Below, piece by piece: positions 26,687 to 36,343 of a stretch of 64,000 nucleotides of DNA. How positions within the stretch are numbered: the first letter of the stretch is position 1; each line of letters starts with the position of its first letter. A program made the translations under genes and the position numbers. Under the pieces are notes generated by a model. That model worked only from the letters and a program-made list of their open reading frames with translations. It did not search any database and was not told the origin of the DNA. Origin of the DNA: Methanobacterium_C sp963845285 (GTDB lineage: Archaea > Methanobacteriota > Methanobacteria > Methanobacteriales > Methanobacteriaceae); the NCBI GenBank assembly GCA_963845285.1, contig CAWJRO010000006.1, forward strand, positions 59,286 through 123,285. Reading direction: 5' to 3'.

Positions 26687-27322
26687 ATGATAAAAAAGGT
26701 GGACCACCTACTTGTTCAGGAAAAACTCAGCAGAATAAGGGAAAAGGGGATCAGCAGCGTCCATTTCAGGGCGGGAATGATTGAAATTGGAAGGTTAATA
26801 AGCTACGAATTTGCAAACACCCTTGAAACCAAAACCATACAAGTTGAAACCCCCCTTGGAACTTCTGAGGGTATAAAAATAAAAGACAAAAAAGACATTG
26901 TGGTTGTAAACGTTTTAAGAGCAGCTATTCCCCTGGTTGAAGGCATTATGAGGGTTTTCAGTGAGGCAAAATGTGGAGTGGTAGGTGCATGGCGCAGTGA
27001 TGACCCCCCATTCAACGTGACTGTTGGCTACATCAGAATATCAAAAGTTCAGGACAAAATCGTTGTTGTGGCAGATCCAATGCTTGCAACCGGAAACACC
27101 ATGAATGCAATTCTTGACGAAATAAAAACGCATGGAACTCCTAAAAGACTTGTAATATTCAATGTAATAGCCTCAAAGAAGGGAATAAAAAAAGTGATGG
27201 ATAGACACCCGGAAGTTGAGATCTACACATGTTCTGTTGAAAAAGAGCTTAATAAAGAAGGGTATATCGTTCCGGGGCTTGGAGATGCTGGAGATATTGC
27301 CTTTGGGAAGCCCTGCGATTAA
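26687..27322 (+). CDS. upp: Uracil phosphoribosyltransferase
   Basis: 211 residues; converts uracil and PRPP to UMP. The PRPP loop is VVVADPMLATGNTM (about 127-140) and the uracil-binding C-terminus is VPGLGDAGDIAFG. GGAGTGTG lies upstream of the ATG at 26687; another ATG four bases earlier is out of frame. It would salvage uracil produced by the deaminase at 11082-11549. Confidence 0.95.
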   Translation: MIKKVDHLLVQEKLSRIREKGISSVHFRAGMIEIGRLISYEFANTLETKTIQVETPLGTSEGIKIKDKKDIVVVNVLRAAIPLVEGIMRVFSEAKCGVVGAWRSDDPPFNVTVGYIRISKVQDKIVVVADPMLATGNTMNAILDEIKTHGTPKRLVIFNVIASKKGIKKVMDRHPEVEIYTCSVEKELNKEGYIVPGLGDAGDIAFGKPCD

Positions 27323-27443
27323 AATATCCATAGATGTAACTAAAAAATAAATAGTAACTAAAATAAGTTTTGACCTTAAGTTGACCTCAATAAAAATAAT
27401 CATTAAATGGAGTTAAAATGAAAAAATCAATAAAATAAAGAGG

Positions 27444-27550
27444 GAGGCTGTCCCATAATCCAAAATCTACAAAAAAATAAGGATAAACAACGCTTTAAAT
27501 CCAAAAATAAGCAAAATTATATATGTTACGAATAATTATGGGTCAACTTC
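27444..27550 (+). mobile_element. MITE-A copy 8
   Basis: Ends GAGGCTGTCCCATAATC and AATTATGGGTCAACTTC, so it is a hybrid of the two end types. It lies between the converging upp and fumarase genes. Confidence 0.85.
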
Positions 27551-27603
27551 GAGGATGATAAAATAAAGAGGATGATAAAATAACCCTCTTAAAAAAGGGT
27601 AGA

Positions 27604-28110
27604 TTAATAAATTGATTCACCATGGGCCACTGCAACAATACAGGGAATTCCACGAACCTCAAGTTTGTAAATTGCTTCCATACCTTCTTCAGGAAATGCT
27701 GCAACCTCCTGTGAGATTAACTTGCTTGTTAGAAGTGCTGCTGCTGGCGGTGTCACAACAAAGATTGATTTATATTTGTTTAACGCTTCAACAGTTTTCT
27801 TTCCAAGTGCACCTTTACCTATGTGCATTTTAACTCCGGATTTTGCAAGAAATGGTATGTTTTCTTCTATTTCTTCCTTGTTGCTGGTTGTTGGAGATAT
27901 GCCAGCACGGCTTACTGCAGTGTGCATTAGGGCTGAACCCTGAAGATCAAGGAGTTTTTCATTATTTTGAATTGATTTTACAAGTTTTGGAAGTGCAGCA
28001 TCACGACCTGTGAATATTGTGCCATATAATTCAATTTTATCCCCTACTTTGAGATCCTGTATGATTTCATCAGTTATTGGGGTTTTTATCTGTTTTATAT
28101 CGCCTTTCAT
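27604..28110 (-). CDS. Fumarate hydratase class I, beta subunit
   Basis: 168 residues from ATG 28110 (a TTG four codons upstream is also possible). It is the small subunit of the split iron-sulfur fumarase/tartrate dehydratase family, with LYGTIFTGRDAALPKL near residue 30 and a C-terminal AVAHGESIY. It hydrates fumarate to malate or the reverse in the partial reductive TCA cycle, together with an alpha subunit that is not in this window. Confidence 0.9.
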   Translation of the reverse strand: MKGDIKQIKTPITDEIIQDLKVGDKIELYGTIFTGRDAALPKLVKSIQNNEKLLDLQGSALMHTAVSRAGISPTTSNKEEIEENIPFLAKSGVKMHIGKGALGKKTVEALNKYKSIFVVTPPAAALLTSKLISQEVAAFPEEGMEAIYKLEVRGIPCIVAVAHGESIY

Positions 28111-28204
28111 TTTCAATACCAATTATATTTTATTGGATTAATTCAATGTTAATCAACCTTTTATATCCTTAAAATCCATTTTTTATATCCCTAAAATACC
28201 TGTT

Positions 28205-29377
28205 TTATATCCTAAAATCTTGCTTTATATCCTTAAGATCCGTTAAAAACGTTTTTATATGCTCTTCTTTTAAATGAGGCATTACTATGATTCTTATGGC
28301 CCGGGGGTAAGATGCTATTGAAACTGCCCATCCCTTCTCCTTCAACAGATCTGCAATTTCATCAGGGGTCATATCATCTGATTGAAATGCCACAATGTTA
28401 AGCTGGGGCTCTGTAACAAGTTTGAAACCAGCTTCCCTGATTCCCTCAGCCAGCATATCTGTAAACTCCATGCATTTTCCTGCAATATTCCTATAACCTT
28501 CTCTTCCCAGATATTTCATCAAAGCCCATGTTGCAGCTGTTGAAGCCCCTGTACGGGTGCCGACAATTGTGGACTGCCTGTCCTCAGTTAAATAGGGGGT
28601 TTCGACACTCATGGCTTTTAAATATTTTTTTTTCCGGAATAGAATTCCTCCAGTTGGTATTGGAGCCAAACCCATTTTATGCGGATCTATAGTTATAGAA
28701 CAAACCCCTGGAAGGCTGAAATCAAACTTGGGAAAATTGTAACCTATTTCATTTAAAAATGGAATTGAAAATCCTGCAAATGCAGCGTCAACATGAAGAT
28801 AAATGTTTTTTTCGTAACATAGTTTTGAAAGTTCTTCAACTGGATCTACTTTACCAAGTTCAGTAGTTCCTGCAACTCCCACAACTGCAACGGTTTTATC
28901 TGTTAATAACGCCTTAACTGAGTCCATGTCCATACAGTAATTCTCATCAAGATCTGCTTCACGGAGCTTGAGACAGAGCATATCTGCCGCCTTTTTGAAG
29001 GAAAAGTGGGCTGATTTTGGGACTATTATTTCAGGGTCCCTTATTCCCTTCAGGATCCTGGCAGAATTTCTGGCGGCTCTCATTGCCATTATGTTGGCCT
29101 CGGTCCCACCAGTTATTATATGCCCACACACATCCCTTTTTCCAAGCAGCTCACCCAGCATGGTTATTACATCATCTTCCATGGCCTTCGTTCCCTTGAA
29201 CAGACCGGGATCTCCTAAATTAGATTCCAGAAACATGGTGTAAGCTTCAACTCCTACAGGATGAGGGCAGGTGCACATTGAACCCAATATTTTACCGGAT
29301 CTGTAATTCATGTCCTGCTTTTTGAACTCTTTGAGGTCATCAAACACTTCTTTTTTCGATATTCCCTTGTCTTCCAT
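28205..29377 (-). CDS. mfnA: L-tyrosine/L-aspartate decarboxylase MfnA
   Basis: A 390-residue PLP enzyme of the group II decarboxylase family. It makes tyramine for methanofuran, and may also decarboxylate aspartate to beta-alanine for coenzyme A. GGTEANIMAMRAARN binds the phosphate region, HVDAAFAG holds the conserved aspartate, and SITIDPHKMGLAPIP contains the PLP lysine. ATG 29377 is chosen because AGGGATAG lies just upstream; the ORF runs 19 codons further 5' without a ribosome-binding site. Confidence 0.93.
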   Translation of the reverse strand: MEDKGISKKEVFDDLKEFKKQDMNYRSGKILGSMCTCPHPVGVEAYTMFLESNLGDPGLFKGTKAMEDDVITMLGELLGKRDVCGHIITGGTEANIMAMRAARNSARILKGIRDPEIIVPKSAHFSFKKAADMLCLKLREADLDENYCMDMDSVKALLTDKTVAVVGVAGTTELGKVDPVEELSKLCYEKNIYLHVDAAFAGFSIPFLNEIGYNFPKFDFSLPGVCSITIDPHKMGLAPIPTGGILFRKKKYLKAMSVETPYLTEDRQSTIVGTRTGASTAATWALMKYLGREGYRNIAGKCMEFTDMLAEGIREAGFKLVTEPQLNIVAFQSDDMTPDEIADLLKEKGWAVSIASYPRAIRIIVMPHLKEEHIKTFLTDLKDIKQDFRI

Positions 29378-29500
29378 TTCTATCCCTGAGAAAAATAATG
29401 ATCGTTTAAGATATCCTGAAAAATAAAAATTCATTAAAATAGAAAAAATAAGGATTTAAGTCATTATATAACCCATATCCTTAATTAACTCATTATATTC

Positions 29501-31804
29501 TTATTCCTGTATGAGTTTCCTTGCAGCTTTAAGAAGTAATTTCTTCTCAACACGAGCCACAGTTTCTCTTACAGCTGGAATTGCATCGGTGTTTGCTGAT
29601 ACACTGGTGATTCCAAGTTCAACCAGTTTTTCAACAACATCTGGCATGCTTCCGGCCTGTCCACAGATACTGGTTTTGACTCCAGCTTCGTTACACTTCA
29701 AAATAACACGTTTTATGAGCTTCATCACTGCAGGATGTCTTTCATTGTAAAGGTCTGCAACGTTCTCATTGTTCCTGTCAATTGCAAGTGTGTACTGTGT
29801 AAGGTCATTGGTTCCGAAGCTTACGAAATCCAGTCCCTCAGCTATGAAGTCCTCTATTGTAAGGGCTGCTGCTGGTGTTTCAACCATCATACCAAACTCA
29901 ATGTTTTTCTGTGGCTTTAAACCTACAGATTCTGCTATTTTTTTAGCTTTGCGAAGCTCATCTGGGTGCTGTAAAAGTGGCAGCATGATTCCAATATTTG
30001 TGTATCCCTGTTCATGAAGTTTTTTTATGGCTTTGAACTCAGCTATGAGAATTTCAGGTTCATCAAGTTCCCTGCGGATTCCTCTCCATCCAAGCATTGG
30101 GTTGTGTTCGTATGGTTCGTCTTCTCCACCTTCAAGTGATTGGAACTCATCTGTTGGGGCATCTAACGTTCTGTACCAGACTGTCTTTGGGTAAAATGTA
30201 TCAGCAACTTTTAGTATATTTTCTACAAGTGCTTTTACAAGTTCGTCCTCTCTTCCTTCTCTTATGAACTTTTTAGGATGAACACCCATTGCAAGCATCA
30301 TATGTTCCGTTCTTAAAAGTCCCACACCATCTGCACCGGTTTCTGCAGCTTTTTTAGCAGCCTCGGGCATGCTGACGTTGACTTTAACATCTGTAACAGT
30401 TAATATTGACTGCTGCTGGATGACAGTTGTTTGTCCTGCAGCTCCTTTGGCTGCTTCCTCACTTTCATCCTTAATTTTACCTTCAAATACAAACCCTTTA
30501 CGACCATCCAGAGTTACAACTGAATTTTCTTTAAGGATCTTAGTTGCATCCCCTGTTCCAACAACTGAAGGTATTCCAAGTTCCCTTGAAACTATAGCAG
30601 CGTGACAGGTTACACCACCCTCATCTGTTATTACTCCACTGGCCCTTTTCATTGCAGGAACCATATCAGGCGTTGTCATGATCGTGACCATTATGTCACC
30701 GGACTCAATTTTATCGAGCTCATCAGGGTTTTTAACTATTTTAACTGCTCCAGATGCCATTCCTGGACTTGCACCAAGTCCTTTAGCTACTATAACCCTT
30801 TCACCTTCAGATTCTTTTGATTCAGATTTTCCTGCTGTTTTACCAAGGGTTGTTACAGGTCTTGATTGTAGCAGAAATATTTTACCATTTTCTATAGCCC
30901 ATTCTGTATCCTGTGGGAACTGGTAATGATCCTGGATCTTCTTTCCAAGTTCTGTGAGTTTTGCTATTTCATAAGGGCTTAAAACTCTCTTGTTTTTCAT
31001 ATCCTCTGGAACATCAGTTTGGAGTGTCCTTCCTGCTCCAGAATCCCTCTTGAACATGATATTTTTAGTGCTGATCTGGTAATCTAGAATTTCTCCTGTT
31101 TTTTTATCAACCCAACACGTGTCCGGAGTAACAGATCCTGAAACAACTGCTTCTCCAAGACCCCATGCTGCTTCGATTAAAATTTTCTCTTCACCTGTTG
31201 AAGGGTGTACAGTAAACATTACCCCTGCTTTTTCAGCGTCAACCATTTCCTGAACAACAACAGCTATGTAAACCTTGGAGTGATCGAAGTTATTTTCTTC
31301 CCTATAAAATATGGCACGGGATTCAAAAAGAGATGCCCAACATTGTTGAACGTAACTTACAACATCATCCACGCCTTTAACATTAAGGTATGTGTCCTGT
31401 TGTCCTGCAAATGAAGCTTCCGGAAGATCTTCAGCAGTAGCAGAGGATCTAACCGCAACATAAACATCTTCTTCACCAATTCTGACGCATAAAGCATTGT
31501 AAGCTTCTATTATAATTGTCTTTATTTCGTCAGGCATTTCACTATTTACCATTATCTTCTTGATACTGCGTGAGGCTTCCTGAAGCTGCTTGTTGTTGTT
31601 GACGTCCAAAGCATCAAGAATGTCCATTATTTCATCGAAGATCCCTGTTTCTTTCATAAATTTATCATAGGTTCTGGATGTTACAACAAAACCCGGGGGT
31701 ACAGGTATTCCTGCATGGGTTAGTTCTCCAAGATTTGCTCCTTTTCCACCAGCAACTGCAACATCTTCCTTTCTCAGCTCTTCAAAAAACTCGACATACT
31801 TCAT
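29501..31804 (-). CDS. ppsA: Phosphoenolpyruvate synthase
   Basis: 767 residues; converts pyruvate, ATP and water to PEP, AMP and phosphate at the start of gluconeogenesis. The N-terminal ATP-grasp domain opens GGKGANLGEL and has AVRSSATAEDLPEASFAG near 115. The phosphohistidine domain has GGVTCHAAIVSRELG. The C-terminal PEP-binding barrel has GLLRTEHM and SFGTNDLTQYTLAIDRN. It starts 20 bp after the L10e stop, so the two are probably co-transcribed. Confidence 0.96.
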   Translation of the reverse strand: MKYVEFFEELRKEDVAVAGGKGANLGELTHAGIPVPPGFVVTSRTYDKFMKETGIFDEIMDILDALDVNNNKQLQEASRSIKKIMVNSEMPDEIKTIIIEAYNALCVRIGEEDVYVAVRSSATAEDLPEASFAGQQDTYLNVKGVDDVVSYVQQCWASLFESRAIFYREENNFDHSKVYIAVVVQEMVDAEKAGVMFTVHPSTGEEKILIEAAWGLGEAVVSGSVTPDTCWVDKKTGEILDYQISTKNIMFKRDSGAGRTLQTDVPEDMKNKRVLSPYEIAKLTELGKKIQDHYQFPQDTEWAIENGKIFLLQSRPVTTLGKTAGKSESKESEGERVIVAKGLGASPGMASGAVKIVKNPDELDKIESGDIMVTIMTTPDMVPAMKRASGVITDEGGVTCHAAIVSRELGIPSVVGTGDATKILKENSVVTLDGRKGFVFEGKIKDESEEAAKGAAGQTTVIQQQSILTVTDVKVNVSMPEAAKKAAETGADGVGLLRTEHMMLAMGVHPKKFIREGREDELVKALVENILKVADTFYPKTVWYRTLDAPTDEFQSLEGGEDEPYEHNPMLGWRGIRRELDEPEILIAEFKAIKKLHEQGYTNIGIMLPLLQHPDELRKAKKIAESVGLKPQKNIEFGMMVETPAAALTIEDFIAEGLDFVSFGTNDLTQYTLAIDRNNENVADLYNERHPAVMKLIKRVILKCNEAGVKTSICGQAGSMPDVVEKLVELGITSVSANTDAIPAVRETVARVEKKLLLKAARKLIQE

Positions 31805-31824
31805 GCTAACAACTCTTTTTTTGT

Positions 31825-32307
31825 TTATCTTACTAATTCTTCGCCTTCATCAATTACAATTCTGCATGGTACTGGGAATTTCATTGCAGCTCTTCTTAAT
31901 GCTTCTTTTGCATCTTTGAAGTTTTTCTTGTTTGCTTTAATTGTTAAGACCTTCTGATCTGCATCAACAATTGCAACAGAACTTACTGCTTTTCCAAATG
32001 CCCCTCTCATACCGCTCTGAACCCTGTCGGCTCCGGCTCCTGTAGCCATTGGATTTTCCCTGACTATGTGGTGTGGGTAAACCCTTAGTTTGAGGTGGTA
32101 ACCCATCTTACCAGCTTTTCTCTGCATATGTCTGTTTGAAGTTATCCTTGCTGCCTCCAGTGCATTGTGAGATAACTGTGCCCTTTCTTTTACAGCCAAA
32201 CTAAGTTTTATTGGGAATTCTCCCGAGAGATTTCCCATATCATATTGAACTATCCTTGAAGCAGGAATCTTCCTTATATAATCTTTTCTAGTGTATGCTC
32301 TAACCAT
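31825..32307 (-). CDS. rpl10e: Ribosomal protein L10e (uL16)
   Basis: 160 residues, the archaeal/eukaryotic form of L16 in the large subunit at the A-site region. Typical segments are MVRAYTRKDYIRKIP, AARITSNRHMQRKAGK and GADRVQSGMRGAFGKA. It heads the ppsA-containing transcript, with AGGAGGATTA before the ATG. Confidence 0.97.
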   Translation of the reverse strand: MVRAYTRKDYIRKIPASRIVQYDMGNLSGEFPIKLSLAVKERAQLSHNALEAARITSNRHMQRKAGKMGYHLKLRVYPHHIVRENPMATGAGADRVQSGMRGAFGKAVSSVAIVDADQKVLTIKANKKNFKDAKEALRRAAMKFPVPCRIVIDEGEELVR

Positions 32308-32638
32308 AAGTTAATCCTCCTATATCAGAAATTTAAGTCTATAACGTTAATAAACATTACCCTAAATAATCTTCCAAAATATTTTTCAAATTTAGTTTTA
32401 TAAAATTAACAAGCATTTCCAATAAATCACTCAAAAAACTGTCTCAAGTTTATTCTCTAATATTGTAGTCTCTAATATTGTAATATAATAATTCTCATGA
32501 ATCCCTAAATAGTTTCTCAAAATTTTACTCTATAACTTATAAACACTACCTTCATAATATATTCCCATTACACTATATAAAAAACTATCATACTAAAATT
32601 ATATTACCATACTAAAGACTATCATACTGGTTGGTGAA
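32308..32638. other. Intergenic stretch between divergent genes
   Basis: About 330 bp of AT-rich DNA between L10e and the CooC-like pseudogene. I see short repeats of TCTAATATTGTA and ACTATCATACTAAA but no gene or RNA. Confidence 0.5.
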
Positions 32639-33424
32639 ATGATGAAAATTGCTGTAACCAAAAAGGAGGGGTTGGAAAAACAACCCCTGCAGATACACTG
32701 GCATGTATCTTATCACAGAACTACAAAGTATTTGCCATCAATGCCGATCCAGACATGAACTTGGCATCAAGCCTCGGAATAAACGACAAAATAATTCCAA
32801 TATCCCATATGAAAGATTTAATAAGGGATAGAACCGGCGCAGAACCAGGATCATCCTTTGGAGAGGTTTTTAAGATAAATCCAAAGATCTCGGATCTTCC
32901 AGATTCTCTGTCGATAAACTACGATCCTGAAGGCCAGTTAAAATTTCTGGTCATGGGGACCGTGGAAAAAGGAGGAGAAGGATGTATATGTCCAGCTTCA
33001 GTATTATTAAAAGCGCTTATGCGTAATTTAATCCTTAAAAAGGATGAAATCATTATAATGGATATGGAAGCTGGTATAGAACATCTAGGCCTGAAGACAG
33101 AAGAAGCTGTTGACATTATGATAATCATTGCAGAAACCGGTCTCAAATCCCTTGAAACAGCAGAGCGTATAAAAAAAAGCTTGCAAGAGACATTGGAATC
33201 AGTAAGATAACCTGCGTTATAAACAAAGCTTCAAATCAGGGCAGGAAAAGTTCCTGATTAAAAAACTTAACGAAATTGATCTTGAGGTCATTGGAAAAAT
33301 TCCTCGTGATGATTCTGTTATAATGGCCGATATGAAAGGTAAAGCACTTGTTGATTATCTTGATTCAACTGCTCTAAAATCCATAGAGAAAATTGCAGAA
33401 AATATTTTAAACCAGGATCTTTAA
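32639..33424 (+). pseudogene. cooC: CooC-like nickel-insertion ATPase, three frameshifts
   Basis: The parts read as a ParA/MinD-type ATPase of the CooC family, which inserts nickel into carbon monoxide dehydrogenase. The P-loop is intact only if one base is restored near 32661 (GGVGKTT in the frame of 32665). The middle segment has NADPDMNLASSLGI, a GGEGCICPAS cysteine motif and MDMEAGIEHLG. The C-terminal parts continue in two other frames after about 33180 and 33240. All three shifts are single-base losses, at or near an A-run, an A8 run and a G-run, so sequencing error is possible. As given it encodes no functional protein. Confidence 0.8.
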
Positions 33425-33473
33425 CTAAAAATATGCCCCCAAAACGGATAAATCCATTGGAGATCAAAGCGAT

Positions 33474-33716
33474 ATGAAAATCAACGCAAGAATAACATTT
33501 AAATATAAAACATCACGTAATGCAGAAACTGAATTTAAATCACTGAAACCCGATAATATAGGATTTATAGATTCTTACAAAGATAATGAGTGTTTTATCT
33601 GTAATTTAAATGGTGATTCTATAGGAACAGTTCTTGCAACAGCAGACGATCTTCTTTTTTGCGAGATGATGGTTGAGAGGATCACTGAATTTGTAGAGGA
33701 GCAATTTGAAAATTGA
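33474..33716 (+). CDS. pcc1: KEOPS complex subunit Pcc1
   Basis: 80 residues resembling archaeal Pcc1, a dimeric subunit of the KEOPS complex that makes N6-threonylcarbamoyl-adenosine in tRNA. The family pattern is seen in FKSLKPDN and IGTVLATADDLLFCEMM. GGAGATC lies about 10 bp before ATG 33474. Identification rests on size and motifs; other KEOPS genes are not adjacent. Confidence 0.75.
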   Translation: MKINARITFKYKTSRNAETEFKSLKPDNIGFIDSYKDNECFICNLNGDSIGTVLATADDLLFCEMMVERITEFVEEQFEN

Positions 33717-33827
33717 AGTTAAAAAGATTGATAGGTTAAAAAACACTATTAATAATAATCCTTGAAAAGATATTTAAATAATTAAATCTTAACAGTGCGA
33801 ATAAATTTAACCCGAGGAAACTCAAAA

Positions 33828-33992
33828 ATGTTAAATCTAAAGGATTACATGGTCGGATTCGCATTTCTAATTATGTTAACACTTTTTATAGCGCAGCGGT
33901 TAAAAGTACGTTCGGCCAGAAAAAAAGAACTTGAAAATAGGAGAGAAAAGAAGAAACAAAACAGAAAAAATAAGAAAAAAGGAAAAAATTAA
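33828..33992 (+). CDS. Small membrane protein with basic tail
   Basis: 54 residues from ATG 33828, with GAGG upstream; a GTG at 33795 is an alternative. One membrane span (YMVGFAFLIMLTLFIAQRL) is followed by a highly basic tail of lysine, arginine and asparagine. The tail could bind nucleic acid or the ribosome. No family recognised. Confidence 0.55.
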   Translation: MLNLKDYMVGFAFLIMLTLFIAQRLKVRSARKKELENRREKKKQNRKNKKKGKN

Positions 33993-34054
33993 GCAAAAAA
34001 ATGATTTTAATTTCTACTTACAACTTTTCCCAAATTTCATCATAATAAATGAGT

Positions 34055-34906
34055 TCATTCTTCTTTTTTCTCTTCAACGTTTTCAGGTAAAACTTCTTCA
34101 GGTACTTCTTTAGAGGTTTTTTCTTCAACGTTCTCTGTTAAAACTTCTTCAGATACTTCTTCTGTTGAAGTTTCTTCAGCAGTTTCTGGTTCTGCCTCAG
34201 GGACTTTTTTCTCAAAGGCATCCACAAATTCTACTTTCTCAACGTTATCCATGTTTTCCCAGATGTCCCTTGCTATTCTAAATCGGGCGAAGGTTATGTC
34301 TGCATATGGTTTTTTGTCGAATTTAGCCATTTCATCCATGGCGATTTTAACGATTCCGTCTTCTATTTTGATATCGTGTTTATCTGATTCTAGGTTCTGT
34401 GTCGGGTAGTGGAGTTCTATCAGGCTTTTGATTTTCTCGATATCATCATCAATTATTTCTGCTACTTTGATGGTGTACTCGAGGTTTTTTCCTGCAAGTT
34501 CATGGTTGAAGTCAACTCTGACTCTTCCACCACTTACACTTCGTATTTTACCTGAAACTCCTTCTGAAGTGATAACCATTCCGACTTGAGGTTTTAAACC
34601 CTGTTTACGGAATTCTCCCATTGGTATGAGTTGTAAAAGTTTAGGGTCTCTTAATCCAAATCCTTCTTCTGGAGAGAGTTCGACCTTTTTCTCTGTTCCT
34701 TTTTCCATGTCAATAATTGCTTCATCCAGCCCTTTGAGGAGGTGTCCTGCACCTACGACGATTGGTATTGCGCCGTATGTTTTATTCTCAGTTGAAATTC
34801 CAGCTTCTTCTGCCACCTTTTCATCGGTTGTATCAAAGACGTCACCTGTCTCTTGAACCTTTCCTGTGTACTCTAATTTTATAAATTCTCCATTTTTCAC
34901 TGGCAT
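34055..34906 (-). CDS. Long FKBP-type peptidyl-prolyl isomerase with acidic tail
   Basis: 283 residues, archaeal long FKBP (SlyD-like) chaperone. The FKBP core covers residues 1-100 with the LEYTGKVQETGDVFDTT and LSPEEGFGLRD segments, and an inserted IF domain with SGKIRSVSGGRVRVDFNHELAG. A helical domain follows. The last ~40 residues are an acidic tail built on repeats of EEVLTENVEEK and EEVLPENVEEK. It overlaps the upstream gene by 10 bp, which suggests coupling. Confidence 0.9.
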   Translation of the reverse strand: MPVKNGEFIKLEYTGKVQETGDVFDTTDEKVAEEAGISTENKTYGAIPIVVGAGHLLKGLDEAIIDMEKGTEKKVELSPEEGFGLRDPKLLQLIPMGEFRKQGLKPQVGMVITSEGVSGKIRSVSGGRVRVDFNHELAGKNLEYTIKVAEIIDDDIEKIKSLIELHYPTQNLESDKHDIKIEDGIVKIAMDEMAKFDKKPYADITFARFRIARDIWENMDNVEKVEFVDAFEKKVPEAEPETAEETSTEEVSEEVLTENVEEKTSKEVPEEVLPENVEEKKEE

Positions 34907-35997
34907 ATCTCTAGCCTCCTGTGTGGTATTCTTTTTTGAAATTCTTTTAGAACTTCTTTATTCTTATAGTTTAATATACGTATTACAGATGGGTATCTGT
35001 CTATATATCTATGTACCACATCCTTAAAAACATCCGCCTCCATTGAAGATAGAACTCTCTGGTGGTGATGCCTACTGAAACCCTGTAAAATAGATTTTTC
35101 AACATCATCAACAGTTTTAAATGGCCGGTTATCTACAATAGCTTTAGCTGTCTTATCATCAATCAGTGCAAGAGATCTGAGGTGTTCTGTGGAACTTTCA
35201 TTTGCACATTTTAGTATGTCCTCCACATCCCTCACACCATGTAGCGGTGCCCTTCCCTTACCCATCTCTCTTTTTAAAATCTCAATGGTTTCAGGGGGCA
35301 GCATATCTTCCGCAAGCACCATATCACCTGAAAGAACAGATTCTCTGATTTTAGTGCCGCTCACACCTTCAACACGTTTTATAAAAATGAATTTATCCTT
35401 AAAATCAAAACCTATTTTTTTGAGGGATTTTGAAAGTGATACAATGACGTAATTATCCTCATCAAGTTTACCCTTTAACAATATTTCTTTAGTCTCCATG
35501 TCCATAATTTTATAGGGCTTTGGGGCAACACCAGCCCCCTCATTTATCCTCCTGAGTATCGTATTAAAACCCTCAAATGGCCTGTAACCCCTTGGTATAT
35601 AGTCTGCATCCAATGCCTTGAACATCCTGGCAAGACACAGTGAATACTGACCCGAACCCATAATACCCATCGGCGGCCCTTCAACCACAATATCAGCCCC
35701 GACAGCAACTGCTGCTTCTGCTCGAGCATGACGAGTCATGATATAAGGGGTGCCTCTTCCATTTCGCTCAAAAAGTCCTGGAACAACAGCTGTGAATATT
35801 CCACCAGGAACCAGTTTCTTTGCCTCCATCATGCAGTGTCTGTGGCCATTGTGAAGTGGTGAGTACTCTGTGAAGTCAGCCATTAATTTAACATCGCTCT
35901 CAGGTTCCCCATATTCTGGTTCGATTTCTAAATCTTTTTTAAAGATCTTTTTATCCCTTGAAATGATGTTTTTAACGAATTCTTCCCTTTCAAACAT
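34897..35997 (-). CDS. TmcAL-like nucleotidyltransferase-fold protein
   Basis: 366 residues. The HIGH-like nucleotide-binding motif is EYSPLHNGHRH at 44-54, and SGTKIR near 222 corresponds to the second ATP-binding motif. This places it with COG1323, whose bacterial member TmcAL acetylates tRNA elongator Met at C34. The C-terminal ~110 residues differ from TmcAL and contain a segment (DDKTAKAIVDNRPFKTVDDV) that looks like a helix-hairpin-helix. The target in archaea is unknown to me. It lies upstream of the FKBP gene in one transcript. Confidence 0.65.
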   Translation of the reverse strand: MFEREEFVKNIISRDKKIFKKDLEIEPEYGEPESDVKLMADFTEYSPLHNGHRHCMMEAKKLVPGGIFTAVVPGLFERNGRGTPYIMTRHARAEAAVAVGADIVVEGPPMGIMGSGQYSLCLARMFKALDADYIPRGYRPFEGFNTILRRINEGAGVAPKPYKIMDMETKEILLKGKLDEDNYVIVSLSKSLKKIGFDFKDKFIFIKRVEGVSGTKIRESVLSGDMVLAEDMLPPETIEILKREMGKGRAPLHGVRDVEDILKCANESSTEHLRSLALIDDKTAKAIVDNRPFKTVDDVEKSILQGFSRHHHQRVLSSMEADVFKDVVHRYIDRYPSVIRILNYKNKEVLKEFQKRIPHRRLEICQ

Positions 35998-36343
35998 GTG
36001 ATCCTCTTTTTTGTGGTTTCAATTTTATTAGGTTTCAGTCTTATTAATTAATCCTTATTTTTTAGTTATTTTAGTCAGTAAAACCCAGATTTTAGATCCT
36101 TCGATTAAAAATCATTTTAGAATTTAATTTTTTTTGGAGTTTAAGTAATGTTTTAGCACATTTTCTTCAAAATATCTTATGTAATTCTTATGTAATTAGA
36201 ACTCTATATTCAATTACAATTTAATCTGATTACAAAAATTCATAATTCATAAATTCAGTTTAAAATAGATTTCAATTAAAAGGTATATTTCATTATAAAT
36301 TAAATTAATTACATAATTTAATTAGAATTTTAAAGGTGTGCAA
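35998..36343. other. Intergenic stretch between divergent genes
   Basis: About 345 bp of AT-rich DNA between the TmcAL-like gene and pyrC. It should hold both promoters. I see no gene or RNA. Confidence 0.5.
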
